A DNA stretch of 64,000 bases from Hamadaea sp013361475 (GCF_040654195.1 NZ_JBFAHM010000007.1:248001-312000), one strand, 5' to 3'; shown: positions 33,912 through 41,682, numbered from the stretch's first letter. Numbers and translations are program-made. The notes: generated from the letters alone by a model not told the origin.

Positions 33912-33982
33912 GATCATTGCGTCAGCCATGCTGCTTCAACGGACATTTCGCCGCGCGAAGCAGCATGGCTGACGCAATGATC
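33912..33982. repeat. Very long perfect hairpin between ribF and rpsO
   Basis: Perfect 26-bp arms (33912-33937 and 33957-33982) starting GATCATTGCG and ending GCTGCTTC, with a 19-nt loop. It again begins with GATCA. It lies about 84 bp beyond the ribF stop on the minus strand and 140 bp before rpsO. It is stronger than a normal terminator stem. Confidence 0.75.
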
Positions 33983-33987
33983 ACGCG

Positions 33988-34047
33988 CAGCGGGGGCGCG
34001 CGCAGCGGGGGCGCGCGCAGCGGGGGCGCGCCCAGCGGGGGCGCGCG
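33988..34047. repeat. Four tandem 15-bp repeats
   Basis: CAGCGGGGGCGCGCG is repeated four times without spacing; the third unit ends in C instead of G. It lies just after the ribF stop codon and abuts the long hairpin, in an otherwise empty 294-bp gap. It is likely a slippage-prone tandem array. Confidence 0.85.
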
Positions 34048-34065
34048 CAGGCGCAGCGAGCACGC

Positions 34066-34995
34066 TCAGCCGAGGCCGAGCACGGCGCGCGTACGCGAGA
34101 CGTCGTCGGTGATCGCGGCGACCAGCCCTTCCAAGGTGTCGAACCGCACAGTCGGCCGCAGGTGCGACACGAAGTCGAGGGCGACCCGTTCGCCGTAGAG
34201 GTCGCCGGAGAAGTCCAGGACGAAGGCTTCGACCCGGCGCTCGGTCCCGGCGAAGGTCGGGTTGGTGCCGATCGACACGGCCGCGGGCAGCTGTTTGCCG
34301 CCGCGGAGGAGCCAGGCCGCGTACACCCCGTCGGCCGGGATGGCCGCGTGCGGACCGCACAGCAGGTTGGCGGTCGGGAAGCCGAGCTGGCGTCCACGCT
34401 GGTCGCCCCGGACCACGACGCCCTCCAGCCGGTGCGGCCGGCCGAGCGCGGCGGCGGCCGCGGCGACGTCTCCGGCCGCCACGCACGACCGGACGTAGGT
34501 CGACGAGAACACCGTCGAGTCGTCGGTCAGCAGTGGCGCGGCCGTCGTGGTGAAGCCGAACCGGCGACCCAGCTGCGTCAGCAGCTCTACGTCCCCGGCC
34601 GCCTTGTGGCCGAACCGGAAGTTCTCCCCCACCACGACCTCGGCCGCGTGCAGGTGCTCGACCAGGACGTCGTGCACGAACTCCTCGGGCGGCAGTTTGG
34701 AGAACTCGCGGGTGAACGGCTCCACGCAGAGCGCGTCGACGCCCAGCTCCTCGATCAGCTCGGCCTTGCGCTCCTGAGTCGTCAGCACCGCCGGATGTGA
34801 GCCCGGCCGGACGACCTCGGACGGGTGCGGGTCGAAGGTCACGACCACGCTCGCCTCGCCCAGCTCACGGGCGCGCTTCACCGCGTAGCCGATCGTGGCC
34901 TGATGGCCCCGGTGCACTCCGTCGAACACGCCGATCGTGACGACCGAGCGTCCCCACCCTCGCGGCGCCTGCGCCGCGCCCCTCCACCGCTGCAT
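34066..34995 (-). CDS. ribF: Bifunctional riboflavin kinase / FAD synthetase
   Basis: A 309-aa enzyme that phosphorylates riboflavin to FMN and adenylylates FMN to FAD. The N-terminal nucleotidyltransferase domain has VVTIGVFDGVHRGHQ and the SSTYVRS motif; the C-terminal kinase domain, from about residue 185, has GRQLGFPTANL and a GVYAAWL strand. The ATG at 34995 is chosen; a GTG at 35019 would add 8 residues. GATAGT 9 nt upstream could be a -10 box. It is preceded, 13 nt away, by the Cys-repeat membrane gene on the same strand and followed by rpsO. Confidence 0.95.
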   Translation of the reverse strand: MQRWRGAAQAPRGWGRSVVTIGVFDGVHRGHQATIGYAVKRARELGEASVVVTFDPHPSEVVRPGSHPAVLTTQERKAELIEELGVDALCVEPFTREFSKLPPEEFVHDVLVEHLHAAEVVVGENFRFGHKAAGDVELLTQLGRRFGFTTTAAPLLTDDSTVFSSTYVRSCVAAGDVAAAAAALGRPHRLEGVVVRGDQRGRQLGFPTANLLCGPHAAIPADGVYAAWLLRGGKQLPAAVSIGTNPTFAGTERRVEAFVLDFSGDLYGERVALDFVSHLRPTVRFDTLEGLVAAITDDVSRTRAVLGLG

Positions 34996-35008
34996 AGGCC
35001 CAAAACTA

Positions 35009-36778
35009 TCAACCTTCACAGTGGTGTTCGCACGTGATCAGGCGCGCACCCCGGGAGTCCTCCTGCAGGATCGCGAGGTGCCCGTCGGGCATCGGCACCG
35101 GCCACGCGCGCAGGTCACCGCCGTCGGCGGCGATCTCGTTCCAGGCCCGAGTGGTACGCCGTTCGCAGCTGTCGTCGCCGCAGGTGACGCTGATCACCCG
35201 GGGCCGGGACGCACGCCCGACGCGGACGTGCAGCCCCGCTGGAGTCGCGTGGGGCCGACCGGCCAGCACGGCGACCACGCGCCCGTCCCGGTCGAAGCCG
35301 AGCCCGACCAGCCCCGGCCACTCGCCGTCGACCAATGCCGCGACCTCGCCGTGCTCCGTCGAGGTGTGCTCGCAGGCGCGGTCGGCGCAGCGGACGACGG
35401 TCAGGCTGGTCTGACCGGTCGTCCCGTACGCCACCACGGGCGCACCCTCGGGACCGACGCCGACGGCGAACGGGAGATCCTGGGGCGGGTTGTAGTTCAC
35501 GTCGGCCACCTCGACACGCCGCGACGACTGGCAGGTCCGGTCGGGGCAGATCCAGGCGACGAGCTTGGCCGTCCCGGCGAGCATCCCGCGCTCGATCACC
35601 GGGGCGACGACGATCATCCCGCCATCGGGCAGCGGCCGGGCCACCCACAGCTCCCAGTAGAACCCGGGCCGGTCCAGCTGCGCCCGCGCCGGTACGCAGT
35701 CCGCCCCGTCGCAGACGGTGAGTTCGACCGGTCCGTTGCCCGGGTACGCCACCCCGACCAGCGCTGTCCCGCCGTCGAACAGCGCCCGGCGTGAGTCCCA
35801 GGCGAGCGGCCGACTCGATCCGCCGATGCCCACCTCGGGTTCACCGTCGGCGGTGACGGCGTACTGCCCGAGGTTCTCGGTGGACTTGACGGTGGAGGAG
35901 GTGCTCAGCACCGGTACGCCCATCGGGTTCACGAGGACGACTCCGGCCGCCACGACGACGACCACGGTCAGCCCACCACACGCCACCAGCCAGTGCCCGG
36001 GGCAGGGCGCCGACGATTCCCGCGCCCGTTCGCCGTCGAGGTCGACTCGCCAGCGGGCCAGCATCGCCCCCTGTACGCCGATCGCCGCCACGGTCAGGGC
36101 CGCCACCGCGAGCCGGCCGAGGGCGGCCGTGATCGGACCAGCTGTCACGTCGGGCAGCGCATTCGACAGCCATCCGGCCGGCACCGCCGCCGCGGCCAGC
36201 CCGATCAGGAGGAAGAACATGCGCCCGCGGCGGCTTTCGGCGTACCTGACGCCGGCGGCGGCCGACTGCCCGACGCCGAGCCCGTCGAGGGCCGCCACCG
36301 GCAACGCCCCGATGAGTGGACCGGCCACGAAGACGGCGAGCCCCACGCAGACGAGGGCCAACGGGCCGAACAGATTGCCCACCGCGACGGCGAGGAAGAG
36401 GAGCGCGCCGAAGCCGACCGCGGCCATCAGCATCACCCCGAGCAGCGCGGGCACTCGCCGGACGGCCTGACGCAACGCGTCGAAGGCGCTCGGCGGCGCA
36501 CCGAGCAGCGTTCCCTTGACGGCGATCATGACGGCGCCCAGGGACCACGCCCAAGCGACGACCCAGAGCATCGCCTCGACGACGTCGGGCCAGCCGGGCG
36601 TACGCAGCGTCAGCCCGTCCACGACGACGGTGGTCCCACCGGCTCCGAGCACTTCCAGGACCGACTGGACCAGCGTGGCGACGGCGACCACCGGTGCGAC
36701 CACGGCGACGAGCAGCCGCCAGTGCCGCAGGAGGCTGTCGTCGGGCGCGCTCGCGGCGCCGGCCGCGCTGTCCGTCAT
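35009..36778 (-). CDS. Multi-pass membrane protein with extracytoplasmic Cys-pair repeat domain
   Basis: A 589-aa protein of no family I can name. The first 285 residues hold about seven to eight membrane helices (for example RHWRLLVAVVAPVVAVATLV, VPALLGVMLMAAVGFGALLFLAVAV and VACGGLTVVVVVAAGVVLV). The remaining 300 residues are hydrophilic and beta-rich with five cysteine pairs at about 45-55-residue intervals: CDGADC, CPDRTC, CADRAC, CGDDSC and CEHHC. Each follows a strand of the type LTVV or RVISV, so a disulfide-stapled propeller-like domain outside the cell is plausible. ATG start. It is 13 nt from ribF; a functional link is unproven. Confidence 0.7.
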   Translation of the reverse strand: MTDSAAGAASAPDDSLLRHWRLLVAVVAPVVAVATLVQSVLEVLGAGGTTVVVDGLTLRTPGWPDVVEAMLWVVAWAWSLGAVMIAVKGTLLGAPPSAFDALRQAVRRVPALLGVMLMAAVGFGALLFLAVAVGNLFGPLALVCVGLAVFVAGPLIGALPVAALDGLGVGQSAAAGVRYAESRRGRMFFLLIGLAAAAVPAGWLSNALPDVTAGPITAALGRLAVAALTVAAIGVQGAMLARWRVDLDGERARESSAPCPGHWLVACGGLTVVVVVAAGVVLVNPMGVPVLSTSSTVKSTENLGQYAVTADGEPEVGIGGSSRPLAWDSRRALFDGGTALVGVAYPGNGPVELTVCDGADCVPARAQLDRPGFYWELWVARPLPDGGMIVVAPVIERGMLAGTAKLVAWICPDRTCQSSRRVEVADVNYNPPQDLPFAVGVGPEGAPVVAYGTTGQTSLTVVRCADRACEHTSTEHGEVAALVDGEWPGLVGLGFDRDGRVVAVLAGRPHATPAGLHVRVGRASRPRVISVTCGDDSCERRTTRAWNEIAADGGDLRAWPVPMPDGHLAILQEDSRGARLITCEHHCEG

Positions 36779-36853
36779 GAGCGGCAGCGTAGGCGAGCGA
36801 CGCCAATCCCGTGGGGCACCGCAAGATCGTGTCCCGCTCTAGGCTGACGCCTG

Positions 36854-37681
36854 ATGCCGTTCACACCGAGTCACATCGCCGCCGTTCTGCCGCTTCTCCG
36901 CCGACCGGTGACCCGGGTGGCGTACGTGCCTGCCGCGTTGGCGATCGGGTCGATGATCCCCGATCTGCCATTGTTCCTTCCACAGTGGCCCTCGTACGCC
37001 TTCACCCATTCGCCGGCGGGCATCGTCAGCGTCGACGCGGTCGCCACCTGTGTGGCGGTCGCGGCCTACCACCTCTTCTTCCGGGCCGCCTTGATCCAGC
37101 TCCTGCCGAGCGCGATCGGCGACCGCATCCCCGCCGCCACGCGGCTACGGCATCCGGCGTACCTGCTGTGGGTTCCGGTCGGCGCCGCGGTCGGCGCGTC
37201 CACGCACGCGTTCTGGGACAGCTTCACCCATGTCCGGAGCATCGCCATCTGGGGCGACTGGCTGGCTCGTCCGGTCCTCGGCATGCCGCTCTTTCACCTC
37301 CTCCAGTACGCGTCGACCGTGCTCGGGCTGCTGGCCCTAGCGGTGTGGGCCGGGTGGCGGCTACGGCGGTCGATCCCGCACCGGCCGGCGGGTCTTCGGC
37401 TCAGCTCGCGTACCCGGGTCGCGACGGGAGCGCTCCTGGTGGCGGCCACTCTGGCCGGTGGGGCCTACTACCTGGCCACCATGCAGCGCCTCGACCACCT
37501 CGAATTGCATCTCTACGGGGCGGCCGTCGGCACGGTCACCGCCGCCGCTGTCGCGGTGACGATCTACGCGCTGGTCTTCTCGGCGGTTCAGGCCGCGGCC
37601 AGGACGATCTCGGGCCGCGCCTTGCCGCCCCGTTCCGAGACCACCGCCAGGGGGGTACCGTCCGGCCCGAGCACCCCGTAG
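36854..37681 (+). CDS. DUF4184-family membrane protein
   Basis: A 275-aa membrane protein. The opening MPFTPSHIAAVLPLLRR, followed by ALAIGSMIPDLPLF, is the DUF4184 signature, and the THAFWDSFTH motif recalls metal-dependent membrane hydrolases with conserved His and Asp. Six or so hydrophobic helices are visible. The last 30 residues lose hydrophobicity and overlap the 3' end of truB on the opposite strand by 94 bp, so the tail may be an extension created by loss of a stop. It is divergent from the Cys-repeat protein. Function unknown. Confidence 0.8.
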   Translation: MPFTPSHIAAVLPLLRRPVTRVAYVPAALAIGSMIPDLPLFLPQWPSYAFTHSPAGIVSVDAVATCVAVAAYHLFFRAALIQLLPSAIGDRIPAATRLRHPAYLLWVPVGAAVGASTHAFWDSFTHVRSIAIWGDWLARPVLGMPLFHLLQYASTVLGLLALAVWAGWRLRRSIPHRPAGLRLSSRTRVATGALLVAATLAGGAYYLATMQRLDHLELHLYGAAVGTVTAAAVAVTIYALVFSAVQAAARTISGRALPPRSETTARGVPSGPSTP

Positions 37682-38490
37682 GAGCCGTCGAGGCCGATCG
37701 CCTCCAGCGGTCCGCCGTGCGACAGGACCTTCGCGCCCGCCTCGTCCACCTCGCGGATCGGCATCGCCCGGCGCAAGGCCGCGGCCAGCGGCAACGTCAC
37801 CGGATCACCGCCGGCCTCGGCCAGGTCCGCGAGTTTCTCCAAGGGGTACGCCTCATCGAGGGTGAATCCGCCGACCGCGGTCCGGCGAAGCGCGGTGAGA
37901 TGGCCGCCGACACCCAGGGCGACGCCGAGATCCCGCGCGATGGCACGGATGTAGGTCCCAGCCGAGCAGGCCACCTCGACGTCCACGTCCACGAAGTCGC
38001 CGTCCCGCCGGACGTCGAAGACGTCGATCCGCTCGATGGTCACCTTCCGGGCGGCCAACTCGGGCGCCTCACCCTCCCGGACCATCTTGTACGCGCGTAC
38101 GCCGTTGACCTTGATGGCGGAGACGGCGCTCGGCACCTGATCCACTTCGCCGGTCATCGTGGCCAGCTGTGTGCGTACGCCTTGGTCGGAAAGATGCGCG
38201 GCCGGAACCGAAGCGGTGACCTCGCCCTCCGCGTCGTCGGTCACCGTGGTCTGGCCGAGCCGGATCGTGGCGCGGTAGACCTTGCGCGTGCCGACCACGT
38301 AGGTGAGCAGGCGCGTGGCCTTGCCGACGCCGATCACCAGGACCCCCGTCGCCATCGGGTCGAGGGTGCCGCCGTGGCCGACCTTGCGCGTGCGCGCGAT
38401 CCGCCGGCACCGGGCCACGACGTCGTGCGAGGTCATGCCCGGCGCTTTGTCGACGACGATCAGCCCGTCGGTGACCTGGTGTTCCGCCAT
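37588..38490 (-). CDS. truB: tRNA pseudouridine(55) synthase
   Basis: A 300-aa enzyme that isomerises U55 in the T-loop of tRNAs. The catalytic Asp44 is in VGHGGTLDPMATGVL. DKAPGMTSHDVV near the N-terminus and CSAGTYIRAIARDLG in the middle are conserved. The C-terminal domain from about residue 245 is PUA-like, as in actinobacterial TruB. In the usual order it follows rbfA and nrnA; here MATE, M23 and small membrane genes have come between. The 3' end overlaps the DUF4184 gene antisense by 94 bp. Confidence 0.95.
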   Translation of the reverse strand: MAEHQVTDGLIVVDKAPGMTSHDVVARCRRIARTRKVGHGGTLDPMATGVLVIGVGKATRLLTYVVGTRKVYRATIRLGQTTVTDDAEGEVTASVPAAHLSDQGVRTQLATMTGEVDQVPSAVSAIKVNGVRAYKMVREGEAPELAARKVTIERIDVFDVRRDGDFVDVDVEVACSAGTYIRAIARDLGVALGVGGHLTALRRTAVGGFTLDEAYPLEKLADLAEAGGDPVTLPLAAALRRAMPIREVDEAGAKVLSHGGPLEAIGLDGSYGVLGPDGTPLAVVSERGGKARPEIVLAAA

Positions 38491-38505
38491 GCCGAACAGC
38501 GTATT

Positions 38506-39219
38506 TTACGGGTCGGTGAGCGGCTTGCCGGGGCAGCCGTGCTGCTTCTGCCAGGCCTGGATGGCCGCGACCGGGGACTTCGCGACGCCCTTGCGCCAGG
38601 CGTCCAGATAGGACCAGGGGTAGATGACGCCGCGCCGGATCCACCAGTCGCCGGTCTTCTTGCAGACGGGCGAGATCCCGAAGTGCAGGTGACAAGCGGT
38701 CGTGTCACCCGTCTTGCCGACCTTGCCGATGTGCTGACCCGCCACCACGCGCGCGCCGGGCTTGGTGGTCTTGTCGACCTCCGAGAGGTGCGAACCGTAG
38801 TAGCGGATGCCGTCGTCACCGAGCAACGACCAGGACAACCCGCCGCGGGTCGCCCCCGAGTTGACCTCGGCGTCCCAGGTGTCCTCCAGGCTCACCTCGA
38901 GGATCACGCCGTCGATCGGAGCGACGACGCCACTGCCGCACTTGGCCATGATGTCGCTGGCCGGATAGTCGTGGTGAGTATGCGCGTAGGACGCCGTACC
39001 CTGCACCGGAAACTTGTAGACCAGCGGCTTCGGCGTCTTCACCGCCGCGCTCGGGCTCACCGGCGGGCTGGACTCGACCTTCGCCTCACCAGGGTCGTCC
39101 ACGAACGACGCCGGCGAGTTCTTCCCCGACGCGCCCCCGCCCAGCAGCGCGACCCCGCCGATCAGGCCGAGCCCGAGCACCACCGCCACGATCGCCAGGA
39201 TCAGGGGAATCCGCCGCAC
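38506..39219 (-). CDS. M23-family metallopeptidase, membrane-anchored
   Basis: A 237-aa LytM-like protein. An N-terminal helix (PLILAIVAVVLGLGLIGGVALL, residues 5-27) anchors or exports it, followed by a Pro/Ser linker to about residue 65. The peptidase part has the zinc ligands H and D in HHDYPASDIMA, GVVAPIDGVI and HLHFG (the HxH motif), as in lysostaphin-type endopeptidases of peptidoglycan. Two cysteines near the end could form a disulfide. It starts just upstream of truB (15 bp), so the two may be co-transcribed. The cell-wall substrate is inferred. Confidence 0.88.
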   Translation of the reverse strand: MRRIPLILAIVAVVLGLGLIGGVALLGGGASGKNSPASFVDDPGEAKVESSPPVSPSAAVKTPKPLVYKFPVQGTASYAHTHHDYPASDIMAKCGSGVVAPIDGVILEVSLEDTWDAEVNSGATRGGLSWSLLGDDGIRYYGSHLSEVDKTTKPGARVVAGQHIGKVGKTGDTTACHLHFGISPVCKKTGDWWIRRGVIYPWSYLDAWRKGVAKSPVAAIQAWQKQHGCPGKPLTDP

Positions 39220-39274
39220 CGCGCGAGTCTAGACCTTTCGCCCCTTCCCCGCAGTTCCGGCACCGTTCTGTCCG

Positions 39275-39307
39275 CCCCCTGCCCCTGCCCTGCCCCGCCC
39301 TGCCCCC
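39275..39307. repeat. CCCTG low-complexity run
   Basis: An irregular run of CCCTG, CCCCTG and CCCCG units in the gap between the M23 peptidase and MATE genes, directly before a GATC-rich repeat. No function assigned. Confidence 0.5.
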
Positions 39308-39314
39308 GTTCTGT

Positions 39315-39382
39315 CCGCGCGATCATGAACCTATGTGCGTGATCGACCGGTGTGTCATGTCCGCGCGGTCCTGATCATTCCC
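39315..39382. repeat. GATC-rich intergenic repeat, copy 2
   Basis: Ungapped match over 68 bp to the reverse complement of 17051-17118. Shared blocks: GATCATGAAC, TGATCGACCGG, GTGTC, TCCTGATCA. Located 45 bp beyond the MATE stop on the minus strand, again a 3'-end position. Confidence 0.65.
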
Positions 39383-39426
39383 TCAAGTCGATGATCGTTT
39401 GCCGGGAAGAGTGCCGAGGGATGGCG

Positions 39427-40725
39427 TCAGGCGCGGGCGACGCCGGGCACCGCCCAGGAGCCGTCCCGCAGCCGGAGGAGCAGCGCAACCAGCCGCAGCA
39501 CGATGAAGAGGGTGAGCCCGGCCCACACCCCGCCGAGCCCGAGGTCGAACCACAGCGCCAGCCAGATGGCGGGCAGGAAGCCGGCCAACGCCGCGACGAT
39601 CGTGAGGTTCCGCAGGTAGCGGGCGTCGCCGGCGCCGACGAGGACGCCGTCGAGGGCGAAGACCACCCCGTTGAGCGGGAGCATCCCGATGAACCACGGC
39701 CACACGATGGCGAGTTGGCCCAGGACGTCCGGGTCGTTGCTGAACAGATGCGGCAGGACCGGGGCCAACGCCAGGACGCCGATGCCGAAGATCACGCCCG
39801 CGGCGAGCCCGATCTGCCCGATCCGGACCGCCGTACGCTTCGCGGTGAGCACGTCACCGGCCCCGAGCGCCGCCCCGATCAGGGACTGCGCCGCGATGGC
39901 GATCGCGTCGAGGGCGTACGCGCAGAACATCCAGAGCTGGAGCCCCACCTGATGGGCGGCGACCGCGGCCGCGCCGAACCGGGCGGCGACGGCGGCCGCC
40001 GAGAGGAAGCAGAGCTGGAAGGCGAGTCCGCGGACGAGCAGATCCCGCCCGAGGACGAGCTGTTGCCGGAGCATGGCCGGGTGCGGCGCGAGCGGTACGC
40101 GTTCCGCGACGAGCGCCCGCACGAACAGTGCTCCCCCGACGACCTGGGCGGCGACGTTGGCCACGGCGGAGCCGGCGAGCCCGAGGCCGGCCGGGTACAC
40201 CAGCAGCGGGCAGAGGACGGCCGAGAGGACGTTCGCGCCGAGGACGTAGCGCAGCGGCCGGCGGGTGTCCTGGACGCCTCGCATCCAGCCGTTGCCCGCG
40301 AAGACGAGCAGGATGAACGGGATCCCCAGCGAGGCGATGCGCAGCCACAGTTCGGCATGCTCGGCGACTTCGGCGTCGCCGCTGAGGGCACGGGTGACCG
40401 GCCCGGCGAACAGCTGGGCGGCCACGACGAAGACGAGGCCGGCCGCCAGGGCGAGCCACGAGGCCTGGACGCCCTCCTCCACGGCGGTACGCCGGGAGCC
40501 CGCGCCGAAGCTGCGCGCGGCCCGGCCGGTGGTGCCGTACGCGAGGACGTTGCCGAGCCAGGCGGTCACGGCGAGGATCGTCCCGCCGATCGCGAGCGCG
40601 GCCAGTGGCACGCGGCCCAGATGGCCGACCACGGCGGTGTCGACCAGAAGGTAGAGGGGCTCAGCGGCGAGAACTACGAGCGCGGGTAGCGCGAGCGCCG
40701 CGATGCGCCGGAGGCTGGGGGTCAC
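39427..40725 (-). CDS. MATE-family efflux transporter (DinF-like)
   Basis: A 432-aa membrane antiporter with twelve hydrophobic segments in two related halves. The opening RRIAALALPALVVLAAEPLYLLVDTAVVGHLG is characteristic of the DinF branch of the MATE family, which exports drugs or metabolites using sodium or proton gradients. WLGNVLAYGTTGRAARSFGAG and PAGLGLAGSAVANV follow the family pattern. GTG start. A MerR-type operator promoter lies immediately upstream (40731-40760), but no merR gene is in the window. Substrate unknown. Confidence 0.9.
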   Translation of the reverse strand: MTPSLRRIAALALPALVVLAAEPLYLLVDTAVVGHLGRVPLAALAIGGTILAVTAWLGNVLAYGTTGRAARSFGAGSRRTAVEEGVQASWLALAAGLVFVVAAQLFAGPVTRALSGDAEVAEHAELWLRIASLGIPFILLVFAGNGWMRGVQDTRRPLRYVLGANVLSAVLCPLLVYPAGLGLAGSAVANVAAQVVGGALFVRALVAERVPLAPHPAMLRQQLVLGRDLLVRGLAFQLCFLSAAAVAARFGAAAVAAHQVGLQLWMFCAYALDAIAIAAQSLIGAALGAGDVLTAKRTAVRIGQIGLAAGVIFGIGVLALAPVLPHLFSNDPDVLGQLAIVWPWFIGMLPLNGVVFALDGVLVGAGDARYLRNLTIVAALAGFLPAIWLALWFDLGLGGVWAGLTLFIVLRLVALLLRLRDGSWAVPGVARA

Positions 40726-40730
40726 CCGCC

Positions 40731-40760
40731 TATGGTGCCGTTCTCCTTGTAAGGAGTCAA
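40731..40760 (-). promoter_or_regulatory. MerR-type operator/promoter of the MATE gene
   Basis: CTCCTTGTAAGGAG (40743-40756) is a perfect palindrome apart from its centre. On the minus strand it overlaps a TTGACT -35 box (40760-40755), with ACCATA or CATAGG as -10 at 18-20 bp spacing. Long spacers split by such a palindrome are the hallmark of promoters activated by MerR-family regulators. The -10 ends 3-5 nt before the GTG, so the transcript would be leaderless. Confidence 0.55.
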
Positions 40761-40774
40761 TTCATAGCTGGTAG

Positions 40775-40882
40775 TTACTGGCGGGTGTCCATGGACGTCT
40801 GCAGTGCGCGGCGCATCTGCTCACGTTGCTCGTCGGCGCTGGGCTTGGGCTTGGCGGGAGCTGACTTAACGTTAGTTTGCAT
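40775..40882 (-). CDS. Putative small protein, 35 aa
   Basis: An ATG-initiated frame of 35 codons, MQTNVKSAPAKPKPSADEQ and then REQMRRALQTSMDTRQ. It has a polar, Pro/Lys-rich first half and an amphipathic helix in the second half. It looks coding in composition and is immediately upstream of the MATE gene on the same strand, 50 bp before its start. Two 9-bp direct repeats overlap its start codon. No strong ribosome-binding site is seen. It could be a small regulator or leader peptide, or a chance frame. Confidence 0.4.
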   Translation of the reverse strand: MQTNVKSAPAKPKPSADEQREQMRRALQTSMDTRQ

Positions 40883-40897
40883 AGTTCGCAAAACTAT
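40873..40897. promoter_or_regulatory. Tandem 9-mer plus inverted half-site at the small ORF start
   Basis: TAGTTTGCA and TAGTTCGCA stand head to tail (40873-40890), followed by AAAACTAT, the complement of ATAGTTTT. On the minus strand GATAGT could serve as a -10 box. The region is AT-rich compared with the surroundings, as expected for an operator. Confidence 0.4.
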
Positions 40898-40996
40898 CGT
40901 TCAGGTCCACATGCAGGAACACCTTTCCCAGATTCTGGGCGTCCGCTGCCCGACAGAACCCGCACGGTCAGGTGAAGAGAGCGGGCCGTCAGCGCT

Positions 40997-41051
40997 GGAT
41001 CAGGGTTCCGGGTCGAATCTTGAGCCGAGATTCGACCGAGAACCCTGATCC
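40997..41051. repeat. 55-bp palindromic element, copy 2; terminator position
   Basis: Same element as 28659-28713 (about 50 of 55 positions identical): arms GGATCAGGGTTC and GAACCCTGATCC, inner GGTCGAATCT and AGATTCGACC. The outer AGCGCT on both sides lengthens the stem. It lies 23 bp beyond the stop of the 68-aa membrane gene on the minus strand. Confidence 0.8.
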
Positions 41052-41074
41052 AGCGCTTTCAAGAAAGGGGCCAG

Positions 41075-41281
41075 TCAGCGGGCCAGGAAGTGCCAGCCGA
41101 CCCACCACCAGAAGCCGAAGACGGCGATCCGCCCGACCGGGATGCGCCCGACCTCGTGGGTCATGACGACGGCGGCCAGGTCGCCCAGCGTCGGAATCCG
41201 CGACGTACGCCGAGCGGCCCATTCGACGGCGAGGACGAGCAGCCCGGCGAGGATGAACCCGGCGATGGCGAGCATTCTCAT
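41075..41281 (-). CDS. Small membrane protein, 68 aa
   Basis: Two hydrophobic helices, residues about 3-22 (MLAIAGFILAGLLVLAVEWA) and 50-66 (IAVFGFWWWVGWHFLAR), connected by a polar loop with THEVGRIPVGR. No family name is certain. The ATG overlaps the stop of the 134-aa membrane gene (ATGA), so the two are co-translated and probably form one complex. A shorter start at 41275 is possible. Confidence 0.65.
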   Translation of the reverse strand: MRMLAIAGFILAGLLVLAVEWAARRTSRIPTLGDLAAVVMTHEVGRIPVGRIAVFGFWWWVGWHFLAR

Positions 41282-41682
41282 CGGCGTACCAACCCCCAGA
41301 AGCCGGCCAGCCATCCGAAGTAGAAGATCGCGCGCGGCAGGTAGTCGTCCAGCAACGGGTCGGCCAGGAGCGACAGCGTCGGGTAGTTCTTGTCGTCGCC
41401 GATCGCGAACGTGCTCAGTTCGAACACGACGAAAACTCCGACCGGCAGGAGCCACCAGGCGAGTCCCCGGGGGAGGCGGCGCGGGGCGGCCTTGCGCGGG
41501 ACACGCTGGCTCAACCCGAGGTACATCATCACCGCGCCGAGGGTGAAGACGTAGACGTTGGCTTCGAGGGAGAAGGACGGGAGCAGGCCGCCCAGGAGCG
41601 ACAGGAACGCGAAGATCGGCAGCATGACGGCCGGGCGCGTCCAGGCCGGCGCGCTCGGAACGGCAAGTTCCGGGTGATCCAT
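41278..41682 (-). CDS. Small membrane protein, 134 aa
   Basis: Four hydrophobic segments: residues about 17-36, 42-58, 72-92 and 112-132 (FYFGWLAGFWGLV). Charged loops contain RVPRKAAPRRLPRG and a GDDKNYPTLSLLADPLLDDY segment that could be a periplasmic loop. I do not recognise the family. It is coupled to the 68-aa gene by a 4-nt overlap and begins 40 bp after nrnA. The two form a membrane pair in the rbfA-truB region. Confidence 0.7.
   Translation of the reverse strand: MDHPELAVPSAPAWTRPAVMLPIFAFLSLLGGLLPSFSLEANVYVFTLGAVMMYLGLSQRVPRKAAPRRLPRGLAWWLLPVGVFVVFELSTFAIGDDKNYPTLSLLADPLLDDYLPRAIFYFGWLAGFWGLVRR

Noticed and set aside
33988..34047. Possible CRISPR array from tandem repeats
   Set aside because: The 15-bp units follow each other without spacers and no cas genes are in the window.
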